64,000 bases of DNA from Nostoc sp. 'Lobaria pulmonaria (5183) cyanobiont' (GTDB lineage Bacteria; Cyanobacteriota; Cyanobacteriia; Cyanobacteriales; Nostocaceae), in NCBI RefSeq assembly GCF_002949795.1, contig NZ_CP026692.1, positions 6,370,545-6,434,544 of the forward strand, read 5' to 3'. Below the pieces are notes generated by a model. The model was given only the letters and a program-made list of their open reading frames with translations, did no database searches and was not told the DNA's origin. Made by a program: the position numbers and the translations under genes. Below, piece by piece: positions 1-9,330 of the stretch (position 1 is its first letter; each line of letters starts with the position of its first letter).

Positions 1-1
1 A

Positions 2-814
2 GCCTTGAGTATGGAAATGATTCCCCGTACCACCAGGGCACAAAGTATGGATGCTTTGTCCTCGCAAGCTTCATTAGCAGGTTATAAGGCAGTATTAATT
101 GCCGCAGCGGCATTACCGAAATACTTCCCGATGTTAACCACAGCCGCAGGCACGATCGCTCCAGCGAAAGTATTTATTATGGGTGCTGGTGTAGCCGGAT
201 TGCAAGCGATCGCCACCGCTAGACGTTTGGGAGCAGTGGTAGAAGCCTTTGATATTCGTCCAGCTGTTAAAGAAGAAGTGCAAAGCTTAGGGGCAAAATT
301 CGTTGAAGTCAAATTAGACGAAGAAACCGTCGCTGCTGGCGGTTACGCCAAGGAAATTTCTGAAGCTAGCAAACAACGTACCCAAGAAGTTGTCGCCGAA
401 CACGTTAAAAATTCTGATGTGGTAATTACCACCGCCCAAGTTCCTGGAAGACAAGCACCACGGCTGGTTACAGAAGAAATGGTGGCACAAATGAAACCAG
501 GTTCAGTGATTGTGGATTTGGCTGCTGATCAGGGTGGTAACTGCGCCTGCACAGAACCCGGAAAAGATATTGTATGGAACGGCGTGACAATTATCGGCCC
601 CATCAATCTCCCATCATCGATGCCAATTCATGCCAGCCAATTGTATGCCAAGAACGTAACTTCGTTGATGCAACTGCTAATTAAAGACAAAGCTTTGCAG
701 GTTGACTTTAGTGACGACATCGTTGATGCAGCTTGCGTTACCCACGCTGGTGAAATTCGCAATCAACGCGTGCGGGATGCGCTACAAGCTTTGAGCAGCG
801 TTGGAGCAGGTTAG
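2..814 (+). CDS. pntAA: NAD(P) transhydrogenase alpha subunit 1 (PntAA), 3' part
   Basis: The gene enters from outside the window: the frame is open from base 2 and the family is about 380 residues, so roughly the last 270 are present. It carries the NAD(H)-binding domain I of the proton-translocating transhydrogenase, which exchanges hydride between NADH and NADP+ at a membrane. The dinucleotide-binding motif GAGVAGLQA is visible, followed by an acidic strand end (EAFDIRP). The family motifs VDLAADQGGN and GVTIIGPINLPSSMP follow. Downstream are the two membrane subunits in the usual split three-gene arrangement. Internal ATGs near base 11 are not real starts. Confidence 0.95.
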   Translation, partial: ALSMEMIPRTTRAQSMDALSSQASLAGYKAVLIAAAALPKYFPMLTTAAGTIAPAKVFIMGAGVAGLQAIATARRLGAVVEAFDIRPAVKEEVQSLGAKFVEVKLDEETVAAGGYAKEISEASKQRTQEVVAEHVKNSDVVITTAQVPGRQAPRLVTEEMVAQMKPGSVIVDLAADQGGNCACTEPGKDIVWNGVTIIGPINLPSSMPIHASQLYAKNVTSLMQLLIKDKALQVDFSDDIVDAACVTHAGEIRNQRVRDALQALSSVGAG

Positions 815-845
815 TAGCCAAATTACTATAAGGAGTTTTGATTTC

Positions 846-1139
846 ATGACAGAGGCATTACTTGCTGCTTTGTTTGTATTTGTTTTGGCATCTTTTATCG
901 GCTTTGAAGTCATCAACAAAATACCACCGACTCTACACACGCCCTTAATGTCAGGCTCAAACGCGATTTCTGGGATTTCGGTACTTGGGGCAATAGTAGC
1001 TTCAGGTGCTAGAGAAACAAGTGTGTCAGTGATTCTCGGTTTAATTGCTGTGGTATTCGCAACTGTTAACGTTATAGGTGGCTTCCTCGTCACAGACAGA
1101 ATGCTGCAAATGTTCAAGAAAAAGGAGATTAAGGCGTGA
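846..1139 (+). CDS. pntAB: NAD(P) transhydrogenase alpha subunit 2 (PntAB)
   Basis: A 97-residue membrane protein forming the short N-terminal part of domain II of transhydrogenase. About three hydrophobic helices are visible (LLAALFVFVLASFIGF near the N-terminus, a small-residue helix around SGISVLGAIVAS, then SVILGLIAVVFATVNVIG), ending in a basic tail. The ATG at 846 is chosen because an AAGGAG box lies at 830-835, ten bases upstream. A longer frame from the TTG at 801 would overlap pntAA and has no such site. The stop overlaps the GTG start of pntB, so the two are probably translationally coupled. Confidence 0.93.
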   Translation: MTEALLAALFVFVLASFIGFEVINKIPPTLHTPLMSGSNAISGISVLGAIVASGARETSVSVILGLIAVVFATVNVIGGFLVTDRMLQMFKKKEIKA

Positions 1140-2542
1140 GCGACTTTTTACCAACTGGCATTCAGCTGACGTACTTAGTCGCTGCATCGTTATTCATTTT
1201 TGGTTTGAAAAAGCTGGGTTCACCAGCTACAGCTAGGAACGGTAATCTCGTCGCGGCTGTAGGGATGCTACTAGCGATCGTAGCGACAATGCTGGATCAG
1301 CATGTGTTGAACTACGAGATGATATTGTTGGGCTTGGCGATTGGATCGGCAATTGGGGCGATCGTTGCCTACAAAGTCCAAATGACGGAAATGCCCCAAA
1401 TGGTGGGTTTACTCAATGGTTTAGGCGGTGCAGCTTCGGCATTAGTCGCCGTTGCTGAATTCTGGCGGTTATTGGATTCTGGCGCACCCGTACCCCTAGA
1501 TGTGAACATTTCCATGCTGTTGGACGTGTTAATCGGTGGTGTTACCTTCACAGGTAGTTTTCTAGCCTTTGCAAAATTGCAAGGGTTAATCAGTGGTTCC
1601 CCGATAACATTTCCTTTTCAGCAACCATTTAACCTCTTACTTCTAGGTGCTTATTTGGTAGGCAGTGCCTATTTAATTATTACACCAGATAGCTTACCCA
1701 TATTCTTAGGAGTGGTAGCTGTTTCCTTAGTGCTGGGTGTAATGTTCGTCATCCCCATTGGTGGCGGCGATATGCCTGTGGTAATTTCGCTGTTGAACTC
1801 GTTGTCAGGTGTGGCGGCGGCGGCAGCAGGATTTGTGGTGATGAACAATATGTTAATCATCGCTGGGGCTTTGGTAGGAGCATCTGGCTTAATCCTCACC
1901 GAGATTATGTGTAAGGCGATGAACCGCTCCTTATTTAGTGTGCTGTTCAGCGCTTTTGGGACAGGATCTACTTCTGGTGGTGGTGCTGCTAGTGGTGGTG
2001 CAACTGATCAAAGCGTCCGCAGTATCGATCCTGAAGAAGGGGCGATGATGTTGGGTTATGCCCGTTCTGTGGTAATTGTGCCTGGTTATGGTATGGCAGT
2101 TGCCCAAGCGCAACATAGCGTCCGGGAATTGTCAGATCAGTTAGAAAAAATGGGCGTTGATGTCAAGTATGCCATTCACCCTGTTGCTGGGAGAATGCCG
2201 GGGCACATGAATGTGTTGCTGGCAGAGGCAAATGTGCCTTATACGCAGTTGTACGATATGGATGATATTAATCCCCAGTTTGAGCAAGCGGATGTGGCTT
2301 TAGTGATTGGGGCAAATGATGTGGTAAATCCGGCGGCGCGGAGTGATACAAATAGCCCGATTTATGGTATGCCGATTTTGGAAGTAGATCGGGCGAAGCA
2401 GACGATTGTGATTAAGCGCGGGATGAGTACGGGTTTTGCCGGTGTAGAAAATGAGTTGTTCTACAAGGATAAAACTACGATGCTTTTTGGTAGCGCGAAG
2501 GATATGGTGGCGAAGTTGGTTTCGGAAGTGAAGCAACTTTAA
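1136..2542 (+). CDS. pntB: NAD(P) transhydrogenase beta subunit (PntB)
   Basis: A 468-residue integral membrane subunit with the rest of domain II (many Gly/Ala-rich helices in the first 280 residues) and the C-terminal NADP(H)-binding domain III. Domain III motifs are visible: VVIVPGYGMAVAQAQH, HPVAGRMPGHMNVLLAEA, and DVALVIGANDVVNPAA followed by GMPILEV. It begins with GTG overlapping the pntAB stop by 4 bases, with AAGGAG at 1122-1127. With PntAA and PntAB it makes the complete enzyme coupling proton movement to NADPH formation. Length is normal for the family. Confidence 0.96.
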   Translation: MSDFLPTGIQLTYLVAASLFIFGLKKLGSPATARNGNLVAAVGMLLAIVATMLDQHVLNYEMILLGLAIGSAIGAIVAYKVQMTEMPQMVGLLNGLGGAASALVAVAEFWRLLDSGAPVPLDVNISMLLDVLIGGVTFTGSFLAFAKLQGLISGSPITFPFQQPFNLLLLGAYLVGSAYLIITPDSLPIFLGVVAVSLVLGVMFVIPIGGGDMPVVISLLNSLSGVAAAAAGFVVMNNMLIIAGALVGASGLILTEIMCKAMNRSLFSVLFSAFGTGSTSGGGAASGGATDQSVRSIDPEEGAMMLGYARSVVIVPGYGMAVAQAQHSVRELSDQLEKMGVDVKYAIHPVAGRMPGHMNVLLAEANVPYTQLYDMDDINPQFEQADVALVIGANDVVNPAARSDTNSPIYGMPILEVDRAKQTIVIKRGMSTGFAGVENELFYKDKTTMLFGSAKDMVAKLVSEVKQL

Positions 2543-2596
2543 GAGAAACGAACCGCGAAGGCGCAAAGGACGCGAAGGAAGAATTTAGAGAGTTAG

Positions 2597-2638
2597 CTTG
2601 CATTAGGGGCTTGATGTTCCTGAAGCAAGTTTTTTTTG
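2597..2638 (+). terminator. Rho-independent terminator of the pnt operon
   Basis: CTTGC (2597-2601) can pair with GCAAG (2625-2629), with a loop that may pair further (AGGGG with TTCCT). A run of T residues follows directly at 2630-2638. It lies about 55 bases after the pntB stop. Confidence 0.6.
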
Positions 2639-2686
2639 TTGGGAAATAGGTAGGTTTTATTGAAAGATTTGCTATTTAGAAATAAA

Positions 2687-3511
2687 CTAAAATAACTTAA
2701 ATGGAAATTGCCAAGATTTTTCTATCTCTTGAAGTTTCCAGTAATGGGTACGATACATCACCATTTCTTGTAATTCAAGTTTAGGTAGTAGATTTTGGTA
2801 AACAAATAATTGGTTAACTACGCATAGAAAAAGTTTAATATCTAATTTTAATAGATTTGGCATTAAATAAAGAAAATCTTCTTGTGTAAAATCTGCTTCA
2901 TAAGCACGTTTAAGAACAAGATTATAAGTTTTAGAGACTCTAAGCCTTTTTACTTGATAAAGAACAGGACTATAATAGACATTTATAATTGCTTTAATAG
3001 GAATATTTTCTATATAATTTTGTTCCGCATATTCTTTTGTCTCTCTTTGCTCGAACAATCTACCCTTAAAAATAAGAAATTCCTGAAAATATTCTGTAAA
3101 TTTTAATTCGACTTTTGGTTCTAAGTTATCAAATTTAGTTACACTTCGATCTAACCAACAAGATTGCCAAATTTTATACTTCCTTTTTAAGGAGTATATC
3201 TTGACTTCAATCTTAATATCAACAGCTTTTTTATCACTTATATTAATGACTTTATAATTAGGGTAAATGGGAAATAGTTTGTAATGGTCTCTAAATGTTG
3301 GTAATTCTAATTCTGCTTTTAATACGGGAGAATTTAATGCAGCAAACTTTTTCTCTGTATTCCAATAGTTCCAGAGAGTAAATGCTAAAGTTAAACCGCT
3401 TATATAGTCTCTAAATTCTAAATTATGAAACAAATAAATTATATTTTTAGAGAAAATATGGAGGTAAGTTTCAATCCAAAAGTACAAGCTAACACTACTC
3501 ATTTTTCCCAA
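2687..3511 (-). CDS. Hypothetical protein, 274 residues
   Basis: I do not recognise a family. The frame is long, very AT-rich and uninterrupted, and begins with ATG at 3511. The N-terminus is hydrophobic and aromatic (residues about 5-50 include SLYFWIETYLHIF and SGLTLAFTLWNYWNTEKK), so it may be membrane-anchored once or twice with the remaining 220 residues in the cytoplasm. That part looks like a beta-rich domain (ELELPTFRDHYKLFPIYPNY). Base composition is much lower in GC than the pnt genes, which suggests acquisition. No partner gene is evident besides the small gene just upstream. Confidence 0.6.
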   Translation of the reverse strand: MGKMSSVSLYFWIETYLHIFSKNIIYLFHNLEFRDYISGLTLAFTLWNYWNTEKKFAALNSPVLKAELELPTFRDHYKLFPIYPNYKVINISDKKAVDIKIEVKIYSLKRKYKIWQSCWLDRSVTKFDNLEPKVELKFTEYFQEFLIFKGRLFEQRETKEYAEQNYIENIPIKAIINVYYSPVLYQVKRLRVSKTYNLVLKRAYEADFTQEDFLYLMPNLLKLDIKLFLCVVNQLFVYQNLLPKLELQEMVMYRTHYWKLQEIEKSWQFPFKLF

Positions 3512-3532
3512 ATACAGCGATTTTAAATTTTA

Positions 3533-3730
3533 CTACAGACTATAGTCTGTTACGTAAGTGCAACTACCCGCATTGCATGATTGTAACTTCTGTTGAAAGT
3601 TTTCTCCTGACATCACATAAACTGGAAAATCCTGGCCACTGCTAGCGTTATAGACCACTATTAAGTGAGTTGCATTTATCCTTTGTCCTTCTGAAATCCA
3701 GTCAGGAATATCATTTTGATTTGCTTTCAT
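3533..3730 (-). CDS. Small hypothetical protein, 65 residues
   Basis: A short soluble protein starting with ATG at 3730. It has a Trp-rich acidic start (NDIPDWISEGQ), a hydrophobic strand (THLIVVYNAS) and two Cys near the C-terminus (QSCNAGSCTYV). Some cyanobacterial small proteins with a THLIVVxD stretch have this shape, but I cannot name a family. It precedes the 274-residue gene by 21 bases on the same strand, so the two may be co-transcribed. Confidence 0.5.
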   Translation of the reverse strand: MKANQNDIPDWISEGQRINATHLIVVYNASSGQDFPVYVMSGENFQQKLQSCNAGSCTYVTDYSL

Positions 3731-3834
3731 CTTTATTGAAATTACTTATTAGTATTTTTGTAATATAATTAATACACACGAAAAAGTAATCTGTCAAGTA
3801 GGATAATAGACAAATAGAAACCTAATCGCCTGAT

Positions 3835-4070
3835 TCTAATCCGAAAACAAAAAGCGATCGCCTCATCTCTGCTTCCTCTGTGTTCTTTGTGCCTCTGTGG
3901 TTTGTTAAAAAAAGCGATTGCCTGCAAAATCTTCAGCGTGCGATCGCTCTTTTTTTCCTCTGTGTCCTCTGCGCCTCTGTAGTTCGTTAAAAAGAGCGTA
4001 GGCGAAGCCCGCTGTTCGCATAGCGTCTCGTAGAGAAGGCATCGCCTGCAAAATCTCCACCGTGCGATCG
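3835..4070. repeat. Degenerate dispersed intergenic repeats with HIP1 sites
   Basis: Two imperfect copies of a unit that runs from an AGCGATCGCC-like site through CCTCTGTGTNCTNTGYGCCTCTG and a GTTAAAAA run to another HIP1-like site. A third copy lies at about 4735-4825. An embedded motif (GCGTCTCGTAGAGAAGGCATCGCC, split here as GCGTCTCGTAGAG and AAGGCATCGCC) is another known-looking Nostoc dispersed repeat. No gene is supported in 3731-4070. Confidence 0.6.
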
Positions 4071-4424
4071 CTAAAGTGTTGGATGAGAAATATTTAAGAC
4101 AACACCTAATGCTTGAGAAACAAGTTGCATTTCTGAGTCGGAGAGTTGACCCAGTTTTCTAATTAATCTTATTTCTGAAACTGAACGTATTTGAAAAGTA
4201 TCTACACCAGAAACTTTAGCTAAACTGTTCTCTGTACTTGGTTCCAGGCGCACCATCCAAGCTCTAACAGCATATCTTTCTTTCCAATCTGTAACTGGGA
4301 CAACAACCTTCAAAGGCAAAATCCCAATAGCATCATCATTGACTATGATACAAGGACGTTTTTTGCTAATTTCTGTCCCTACTGTTGGATCTAAATTAAC
4401 TAACCAGACTTCACCTCTGTACAT
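4071..4424 (-). CDS. Type II toxin, MazF/PemK family endoribonuclease
   Basis: A 117-residue protein with the PemK/MazF fold signatures: the N-terminal GEVWLVNLDPTVGTEISKKRPCIIV, here described in parts as GEVWLVNLDP (residues 4-13) and KKRPCIIVND (21-30), then VVVPVTD, and a C-terminal IRLIRKLGQLSD. Such toxins cleave mRNA. The conserved Arg of the KKRP segment and the VPVTD strand are present. It lies 23 bases downstream of the small gene at 4448-4684, matching an antitoxin-toxin order. Which RNA site it would cleave cannot be read from the sequence. Confidence 0.85.
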   Translation of the reverse strand: MYRGEVWLVNLDPTVGTEISKKRPCIIVNDDAIGILPLKVVVPVTDWKERYAVRAWMVRLEPSTENSLAKVSGVDTFQIRSVSEIRLIRKLGQLSDSEMQLVSQALGVVLNISHPTL

Positions 4425-4447
4425 AATTTACTGAGTTGTGGAAGTCT

Positions 4448-4684
4448 TCATCTGGGATCATCGCAAAAGTCTTCTCCCTCTAAGTCCGAGAATATATTTA
4501 ATTCACTACCAGGTGCATAATCTGCAATAGCTGTCATAGCAGCTAGTGTTAATTGGCGTTTTTGCTCATCTTTGGTAAGTGAGTGTTTTTCTTGAAGAAC
4601 CAATTGCAGGGCTGATTCAGCTATCTTTAGGCGATCGCTTATGCTCAGGCTTGGGAGTGCTTGGAGAATTTCTTTAGTTTCCAT
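4448..4684 (-). CDS. Antitoxin partner of the MazF-like toxin
   Basis: A 78-residue protein with an N-terminal helical region (LSISDRLKIAESALQLVLQEK) and an acidic C-terminus (SDLEGEDFCDDPR) suited to binding a basic toxin surface. Small proteins of this type commonly sit just upstream of MazF-type toxins in cyanobacteria. No clear DNA-binding motif is visible. The role is inferred from position and composition. Confidence 0.7.
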   Translation of the reverse strand: METKEILQALPSLSISDRLKIAESALQLVLQEKHSLTKDEQKRQLTLAAMTAIADYAPGSELNIFSDLEGEDFCDDPR

Positions 4685-5273
4685 ATTAATTCATAGAGCA
4701 ACTTATATTACTAATGCTAGCGAAATTATGAGCAGCGATCGCCTGTAATAAATCTCCACAGTGCGATCGTCCTCTCCTTGCTCTGTGTTCTCTGCGCTTC
4801 TGCGGTTTGTTAAAAGAGCGATCGCCTATCTGTCACAATGCCTTGAAACGCAAATCCCCCACACTACCACCGCACAAGTCATGTCCAGATGTGTTTGCCC
4901 TTGTCTACCTGCCCGTGCTTTGTGCCAGTTGCGTAAGTCCTGTTTAATACAAGCAATTTCTGGATAAAACAAAGAATTTATATGACTTGAGTTGATTCTA
5001 GCAAGCACAAAAAAGCCAGAGTCCTCAAACCTACCAGCAGTCGCCCTGCTAAATAACTTTGTAGCGATCGCCAACCTCCATACCTCCATACACACAATAT
5101 ATCTATTATGTCAAGCAAGCCTGCGCTTTTATTAATTAGCAAATAGGCGAACTTGAACCAAAACCCATACGCAATCGGGAAATTATCAACAACCCTGATG
5201 AAATCTACCGAAAAGATGGAATAACATTTGTGTGTGCTTCAACAAATTTTGTATAAGAGTTGAAAATGATGAT
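4685..5273. other. Intergenic region with repeats, no supported gene
   Basis: It contains a third copy of the 3.8-4.1 kb repeat (about 4735-4825) and several HIP1 sites. Open frames of 68 (plus) and 89 (minus) residues overlap each other antisense, lack recognisable domains, and start in repeat DNA. The last 130 bases are AT-rich leader of the SulP gene. Confidence 0.5.
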
Positions 5274-6959
5274 ATGGCAACATCTAATATCCTCAAAGAA
5301 CCACAGCTTTTGCGTCTGGGTAGCTTGTTTGGTGGACTGCGTGGCGATTTGACGGGAGGACTAACAGCAGCAGTGGTAGCATTGCCTTTGGCTTTAGCCT
5401 TTGCGGTGGCCAGTGGTGTGGAACCAAAGGCGGGACTTTACACCGCGATTGTGGCGGGAATTGTCGCAGCAATTTTTGGTGGTTCGTCAGTACAGATTAC
5501 AGGGCCAACAGGTGCAATGGCTGTAGTTTTGGTGGGAATTGTCGCCAAGTACGGCCTTGAGAAAGTTTGGATTGCTGGGGTGATGGCTGGAATTATCCAA
5601 ATTGCCTTGGGGGTTGCCAAACTTGGACAGTTAGTAAAGTTTATTCCTTATCCGGTAACGGCAGGTTTTACTAATGGTATTGCCGTCATTATTTTTTGTG
5701 GTCAGTTAAATAATTTCTTTGGTTTAAAATTACCGCGTAGCGAACATTTTTTGCCGGGACTTTGGCAAAGTCTAACTCATGTAGAAGCTCTTAATTGGGC
5801 AGCAGTTGCCTTAGCAGTTGTGGTGATCGCAACCAATGTTTTATGGCCGAGGATAAATACTACAATACCAGGTTCTTTAGTGGGACTGGTGTTAGCAACA
5901 GCGATCGCTTCTTCCTTCCATCTAAATGTACCTACAATTGGCACGATTCCTCAATCTTTACCGATGCCTCAAGGTATTCCCCACTGGAATGATTTTAGTG
6001 TGATTCGAGAACTAATTAACCCGGCTTTGGCTTTAGCTGCGCTGGGAAGTATTGAATCGTTGCTATCGGCGGTAGTGGCTGATGGGATGACAGTCAGCGA
6101 GAAACATAATAGCGATCGCGAATTAATTGGTCAAGGTTTGGCTAATATGATTGTGCCATTTTTTGGTGGCATCCCCGCTACAGGTGCGATCGCTCGAACT
6201 GCGGTTAATGTCCGTTCTGGCGGCAAAACTCGACTATCTGGGGTAATTCACGGACTTGCATTAGCAATTATTGTTTTAACTTTAGCACCCCTAGCAGAAC
6301 AGATTCCTTTAGCAGCACTTGCTGGCATTCTGATGGTGGTTAGCCTGCGGATGATTGAGTGGGAAGCCATTGGTTTATTGATGCGTGCTACCTACTCAGA
6401 CTTTGCTGTGATGATTCTCACCTGGCTAGTGACAATCTTGTTTGACTTAGTTCTCGCTGTAGAAGTGGGATTGATTGCAGCCGGAGCCTTGTTCATTAAA
6501 CGGATGAGCGATTTAAGTTTAGTTAAAATACCTGAAACCGAAGTATTTCCCCCTGGTACTCCTCTGGAATTAGGTAAGGAAATTGCCGTTTATCGGGTAG
6601 ATGGCCCTGTATTTTTTGGTGCTGCTGAACGATTTGCTACCTTCCTCCGGGATGAACCGGAAGTGAAATATTTAATTCTGCGGTTGCGGTTTGTGCCAAA
6701 TATGGACACAACTGGGTTAGTAGCCTTAGAGGATATTTATCACGACTTGGAACGGCACAATTGCCGATTAATTCTCACAGGTTTACAACCCGAAGTCCAA
6801 CAACTACTAGAACGTACAGGATTGTTAAAAACAATTGGGTTATCAAATTGTTTTGAAACAACCACAGAGGCGATTTGCTCTATCTCTCCTCAGATTGCAT
6901 GTTCTCAACCTGTAGCGGCTAATTTGAAAACAAAAGAATTGATGGAATTAAATGACTGA
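5274..6959 (+). CDS. SulP-family inorganic anion transporter with STAS domain
   Basis: A 561-residue secondary transporter. The N-terminal two thirds hold about 12-14 membrane segments with SulP signatures (GDLTGGLTAAVVALPLALAFAV, seen in parts; GGSSVQITGPTGAM; IPYPVTAGFTNGIAVIIF). The C-terminal STAS domain (about residues 440-540) has the NMDTTGLVALEDI segment. Substrates in this family include sulfate and bicarbonate (BicA is a cyanobacterial member); the sequence alone does not decide. I do not call it bicA because its N-terminal motif differs from what I recall of BicA. The ATG at 5274 is preferred to an upstream TTG because homology begins close to it. It stands alone and ends at a clear terminator. 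Confidence 0.9.
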   Translation: MATSNILKEPQLLRLGSLFGGLRGDLTGGLTAAVVALPLALAFAVASGVEPKAGLYTAIVAGIVAAIFGGSSVQITGPTGAMAVVLVGIVAKYGLEKVWIAGVMAGIIQIALGVAKLGQLVKFIPYPVTAGFTNGIAVIIFCGQLNNFFGLKLPRSEHFLPGLWQSLTHVEALNWAAVALAVVVIATNVLWPRINTTIPGSLVGLVLATAIASSFHLNVPTIGTIPQSLPMPQGIPHWNDFSVIRELINPALALAALGSIESLLSAVVADGMTVSEKHNSDRELIGQGLANMIVPFFGGIPATGAIARTAVNVRSGGKTRLSGVIHGLALAIIVLTLAPLAEQIPLAALAGILMVVSLRMIEWEAIGLLMRATYSDFAVMILTWLVTILFDLVLAVEVGLIAAGALFIKRMSDLSLVKIPETEVFPPGTPLELGKEIAVYRVDGPVFFGAAERFATFLRDEPEVKYLILRLRFVPNMDTTGLVALEDIYHDLERHNCRLILTGLQPEVQQLLERTGLLKTIGLSNCFETTTEAICSISPQIACSQPVAANLKTKELMELND

Positions 6960-7063
6960 AAATATTTTGCTAATTCAACCCCAAGGATGTGTTGCAATCA
7001 TTAATTGAATTGGTATAAGTCCCAAAAAGGATTTCTTAAAAGCCGCAAAGTATACTAAAAACT

Positions 7064-7098
7064 AAAGCCTGATTCAGCAATGAATACAGGCTTTTGAT
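7064..7098 (+). terminator. Rho-independent terminator after the SulP gene
   Basis: AAAGCCTG (7064-7071) and CAGGCTTT (7087-7094) form an 8-bp perfect stem with a 15-base loop, followed by a T-rich stretch. Confidence 0.75.
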
Positions 7099-7145
7099 AT
7101 TTTTGATTAAATTTTTGCATAAAGAACTTTAGTTTACAGGAATCT

Positions 7146-7195
7146 TCAGGTAAATAGACCACGCGGTAGGGGCGCAAGGCCTTGCGCCCCTACAA
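7146..7195. repeat. Dispersed palindromic repeat, copy 1
   Basis: The last 28 bases (7166-7193) are a perfect palindrome with arms GTAGGGGCGCAAGG and CCTTGCGCCCCTAC. The preceding 16 bases (TAAATAGACCACG...) recur at 11387-11400 in front of a slightly decayed copy of the same palindrome. Confidence 0.8.
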
Positions 7196-7201
7196 AAGAT
7201 G

Positions 7202-7840
7202 TTACTGAATAGCGAATCCTTCTGGTCTGATTGCATCGTCCAAATCAACGCCCATCAGGTTAGCTCCCTGGATGTTTGCATTTGTTAGATTTGTATCTTC
7301 CAAATCTGCGTTTTGTAGGTTAGCGGTTTGCAAATTTGCTCCCAAGAGATTGGCTTTCTCTAGGTCTGCATCAAAAAGGTTTGCTCCCACCAGGTTTGCT
7401 CCCCAAAGGTTTACCTTGCCTAAATCTGCTCCTTGAAAGTTAGCCCCTTGTAAGTTTGTTTGCTGCAAGTTAGCCCTTTCTAAGTCTGCATTTTGTAAGT
7501 TAGCACCTTCCAAGTTTGCTGCTTGCAGGTTTACATCTTTTAACATTGCCCCAGCCAGGTTACAACCAACACATTCATTGGTCTGTAATAAATGTCTAAC
7601 GTTTTCTGCTACAGACACTATTGGCGATACAATCGGAGATATTACTGGTGCTGTCACAGGCTCCATTGGCAATTCAACTGGAGCTAGTTCAGATTCCATA
7701 GATATGGATGGTGTTAGTGTTTGCGCTTTAGCGCTGGGCTGGATAAGCAGAGTAAATCCCGCGACAACTACCAGAAAGACTGCTGTTACGAGCCACTGAG
7801 TTAATTTTTTAGAGTTTGATTGATTCATTAGTTTCTTCAT
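7202..7840 (-). CDS. Exported pentapeptide-repeat protein
   Basis: A 212-residue protein. Residues about 15-38 form a hydrophobic segment ending in AKA-Q, a plausible signal peptide cleavage site, then a Pro/Ser/Val-rich linker. From about residue 95 there are some 20 consecutive A(D/N)LXX pentapeptides (LEGANLQNADLERANLQQTN and similar), which fold as a right-handed quadrilateral beta helix. A conserved-looking CVGCNL precedes the repeats. The ATG at 7840 is chosen because AGGA lies about 10 bases upstream; the longer frame has no site and unrelated sequence. Function is unknown; the helix is usually a binding scaffold. Confidence 0.88.
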   Translation of the reverse strand: MKKLMNQSNSKKLTQWLVTAVFLVVVAGFTLLIQPSAKAQTLTPSISMESELAPVELPMEPVTAPVISPIVSPIVSVAENVRHLLQTNECVGCNLAGAMLKDVNLQAANLEGANLQNADLERANLQQTNLQGANFQGADLGKVNLWGANLVGANLFDADLEKANLLGANLQTANLQNADLEDTNLTNANIQGANLMGVDLDDAIRPEGFAIQ

Positions 7841-8051
7841 AATTTGATTCCTATTGGTGGGCTTGCTTTTATAAGAGCCATCGATAATGTGCTTTATTGT
7901 CACTTTAGATAATTTGATTGATAAGAGCAAATATTATTGTTATTCACATTGATAAATTCAAGTGATTAAAAATTTTTTAGATGGGAAACATCGCTGATTT
8001 TTTTTGCTGACATCAGGGACATAGCACCCATCAAGAATTGCGGCGTTATAC

Positions 8052-8723
8052 CTAATTCCCAAGCATTGCCAGACTAGGTAAAAGTCGATATGTTTCACTT
8101 TTAATTAAGATAGAGAGTCCCAAGTAGATTAAGACAAAGGGGAAGATTTTTCGACCGTAGCGAGTTAAAACAGGAGTCATCAGAGGATTACGAGTCAGAT
8201 TGTAAGAGAGTAAGCACCACGCCCCAATACTGAGATAGCAAACACAGACAATTACGCTCAAACTTGGAAGATTACTACTGGCAAACAACGGTACATAAAT
8301 TCCAATATTGTTTCCTCCATTGGCAATGGTGACAGCGGAAACACGGTAAGTTTGAGGATCGCGGATAGTTGCGAATAGTGATTTCTTCTGGCGTCCAGAT
8401 TTTACAGGAGAGGTTAAGTCAACTGACACCGCTTGCACTGTCTCTTCCTCTTCTCGACTAATGAAATTACTGATACCAATGGCAATGGGAAGCAAACCCA
8501 GCAAACCAATCCAGGTGCTAGGAATAATCAGACCGCCGAAGAAACCAGGGAGACTAGCACATACTAAGGTAGTAAATCCCAGAAATTCACCGAGAACAAT
8601 ATGCTTAGGACGAAAGCTACGATTGACTTTCCCGAAAAAAGCCGTCAAATATAAGTTGTCGTCAAAGGTAGTTGCAAAAGCGACAGAGATTCCAATAAAA
8701 AATGTACTAATTAGCCAAGTCAT
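8052..8723 (-). CDS. CadD-family cadmium resistance/export protein
   Basis: A 223-residue membrane protein with about six hydrophobic segments. Family marks are the acidic FDDN in the first helix region (residues 20-23), GEFLGF (residues 45-50), and ANGGNNIGIYVPLF (about residues 135-148). CadD-type proteins confer resistance to cadmium or similar cations, presumably by efflux. A charged loop between residues 90 and 118 separates the halves. No metal-regulator gene sits beside it; the nearest plus-strand gene encodes a cNMP-binding protein. Substrate is inferred from the family only. Confidence 0.8.
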   Translation of the reverse strand: MTWLISTFFIGISVAFATTFDDNLYLTAFFGKVNRSFRPKHIVLGEFLGFTTLVCASLPGFFGGLIIPSTWIGLLGLLPIAIGISNFISREEEETVQAVSVDLTSPVKSGRQKKSLFATIRDPQTYRVSAVTIANGGNNIGIYVPLFASSNLPSLSVIVCVCYLSIGAWCLLSYNLTRNPLMTPVLTRYGRKIFPFVLIYLGLSILIKSETYRLLPSLAMLGN

Positions 8724-9330
8724 AATTGTTGCTCACAGTATATTCAATGCTGTTTGTCTTAGTCCTCTCTGCTTCTCAATGTGAAGGCAGATTAGGAGAT
8801 TTTGTGATTGTTTTCCTAACGACAACCGATCGATATTCGTTATTAATCAGCCAATTCCCCAATTTTTAGAGGCGATCGCCTTTAATCAAATTGGTGATTT
8901 TTTTCTCAGCAAGGTACCTTGGGAGCTCATGGAGTCAATATTATGGCTTTCAGCCAAATAAGAGCAAATACTCTTGTTTTTCAAAAGGATAAATAAAAGT
9001 GATTGACGCTTTTACTATATGTTTTGAGCTTTCTACCCATTGACACTGAACAGAAGAAAAGGAAAGAAAAAACCTTTAACCTTTTCCCTAAACCAAATTC
9101 TGAGTTCAAAATGCCCAAAACGAGTAGTATTGAATACTGAGCTATTGTTTGAGAAACTTCTATGCGTAGTTTACCGCCGTAGGCATCGCTCTTATTGAAG
9201 AGAACCCTTGTCAGATAGTAAAGCCTGGGATATCCTTGACGGCTAGCATTTAACATCGGTTAATATGACTAATCGCCCTCTGACTTCAGTTGTGAGATGT
9301 TCAGTAATGTTGAATTTTTAACTTGTAATT
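8724..9330. other. Intergenic region, no supported gene
   Basis: The segment holds one GCGATCGCC site and a short copy of the dispersed TTTACCGCCGTAGGCATCGC repeat near 9172. A 91-residue minus frame here runs through that repeat and has no recognisable domain. The divergent promoters of the CadD gene and the cNMP-binding gene should be in this stretch; no -10/-35 pair is convincing by eye. Confidence 0.4.

Noticed and set aside
4826..5095. 89-residue minus frame and the antisense 68-residue plus frame
   Set aside because: They overlap each other in repeat-rich DNA and show no family signs.
8981..9256. 91-residue minus-strand open frame
   Set aside because: Runs through a dispersed repeat, has no domain, and no ribosome-binding site is evident.
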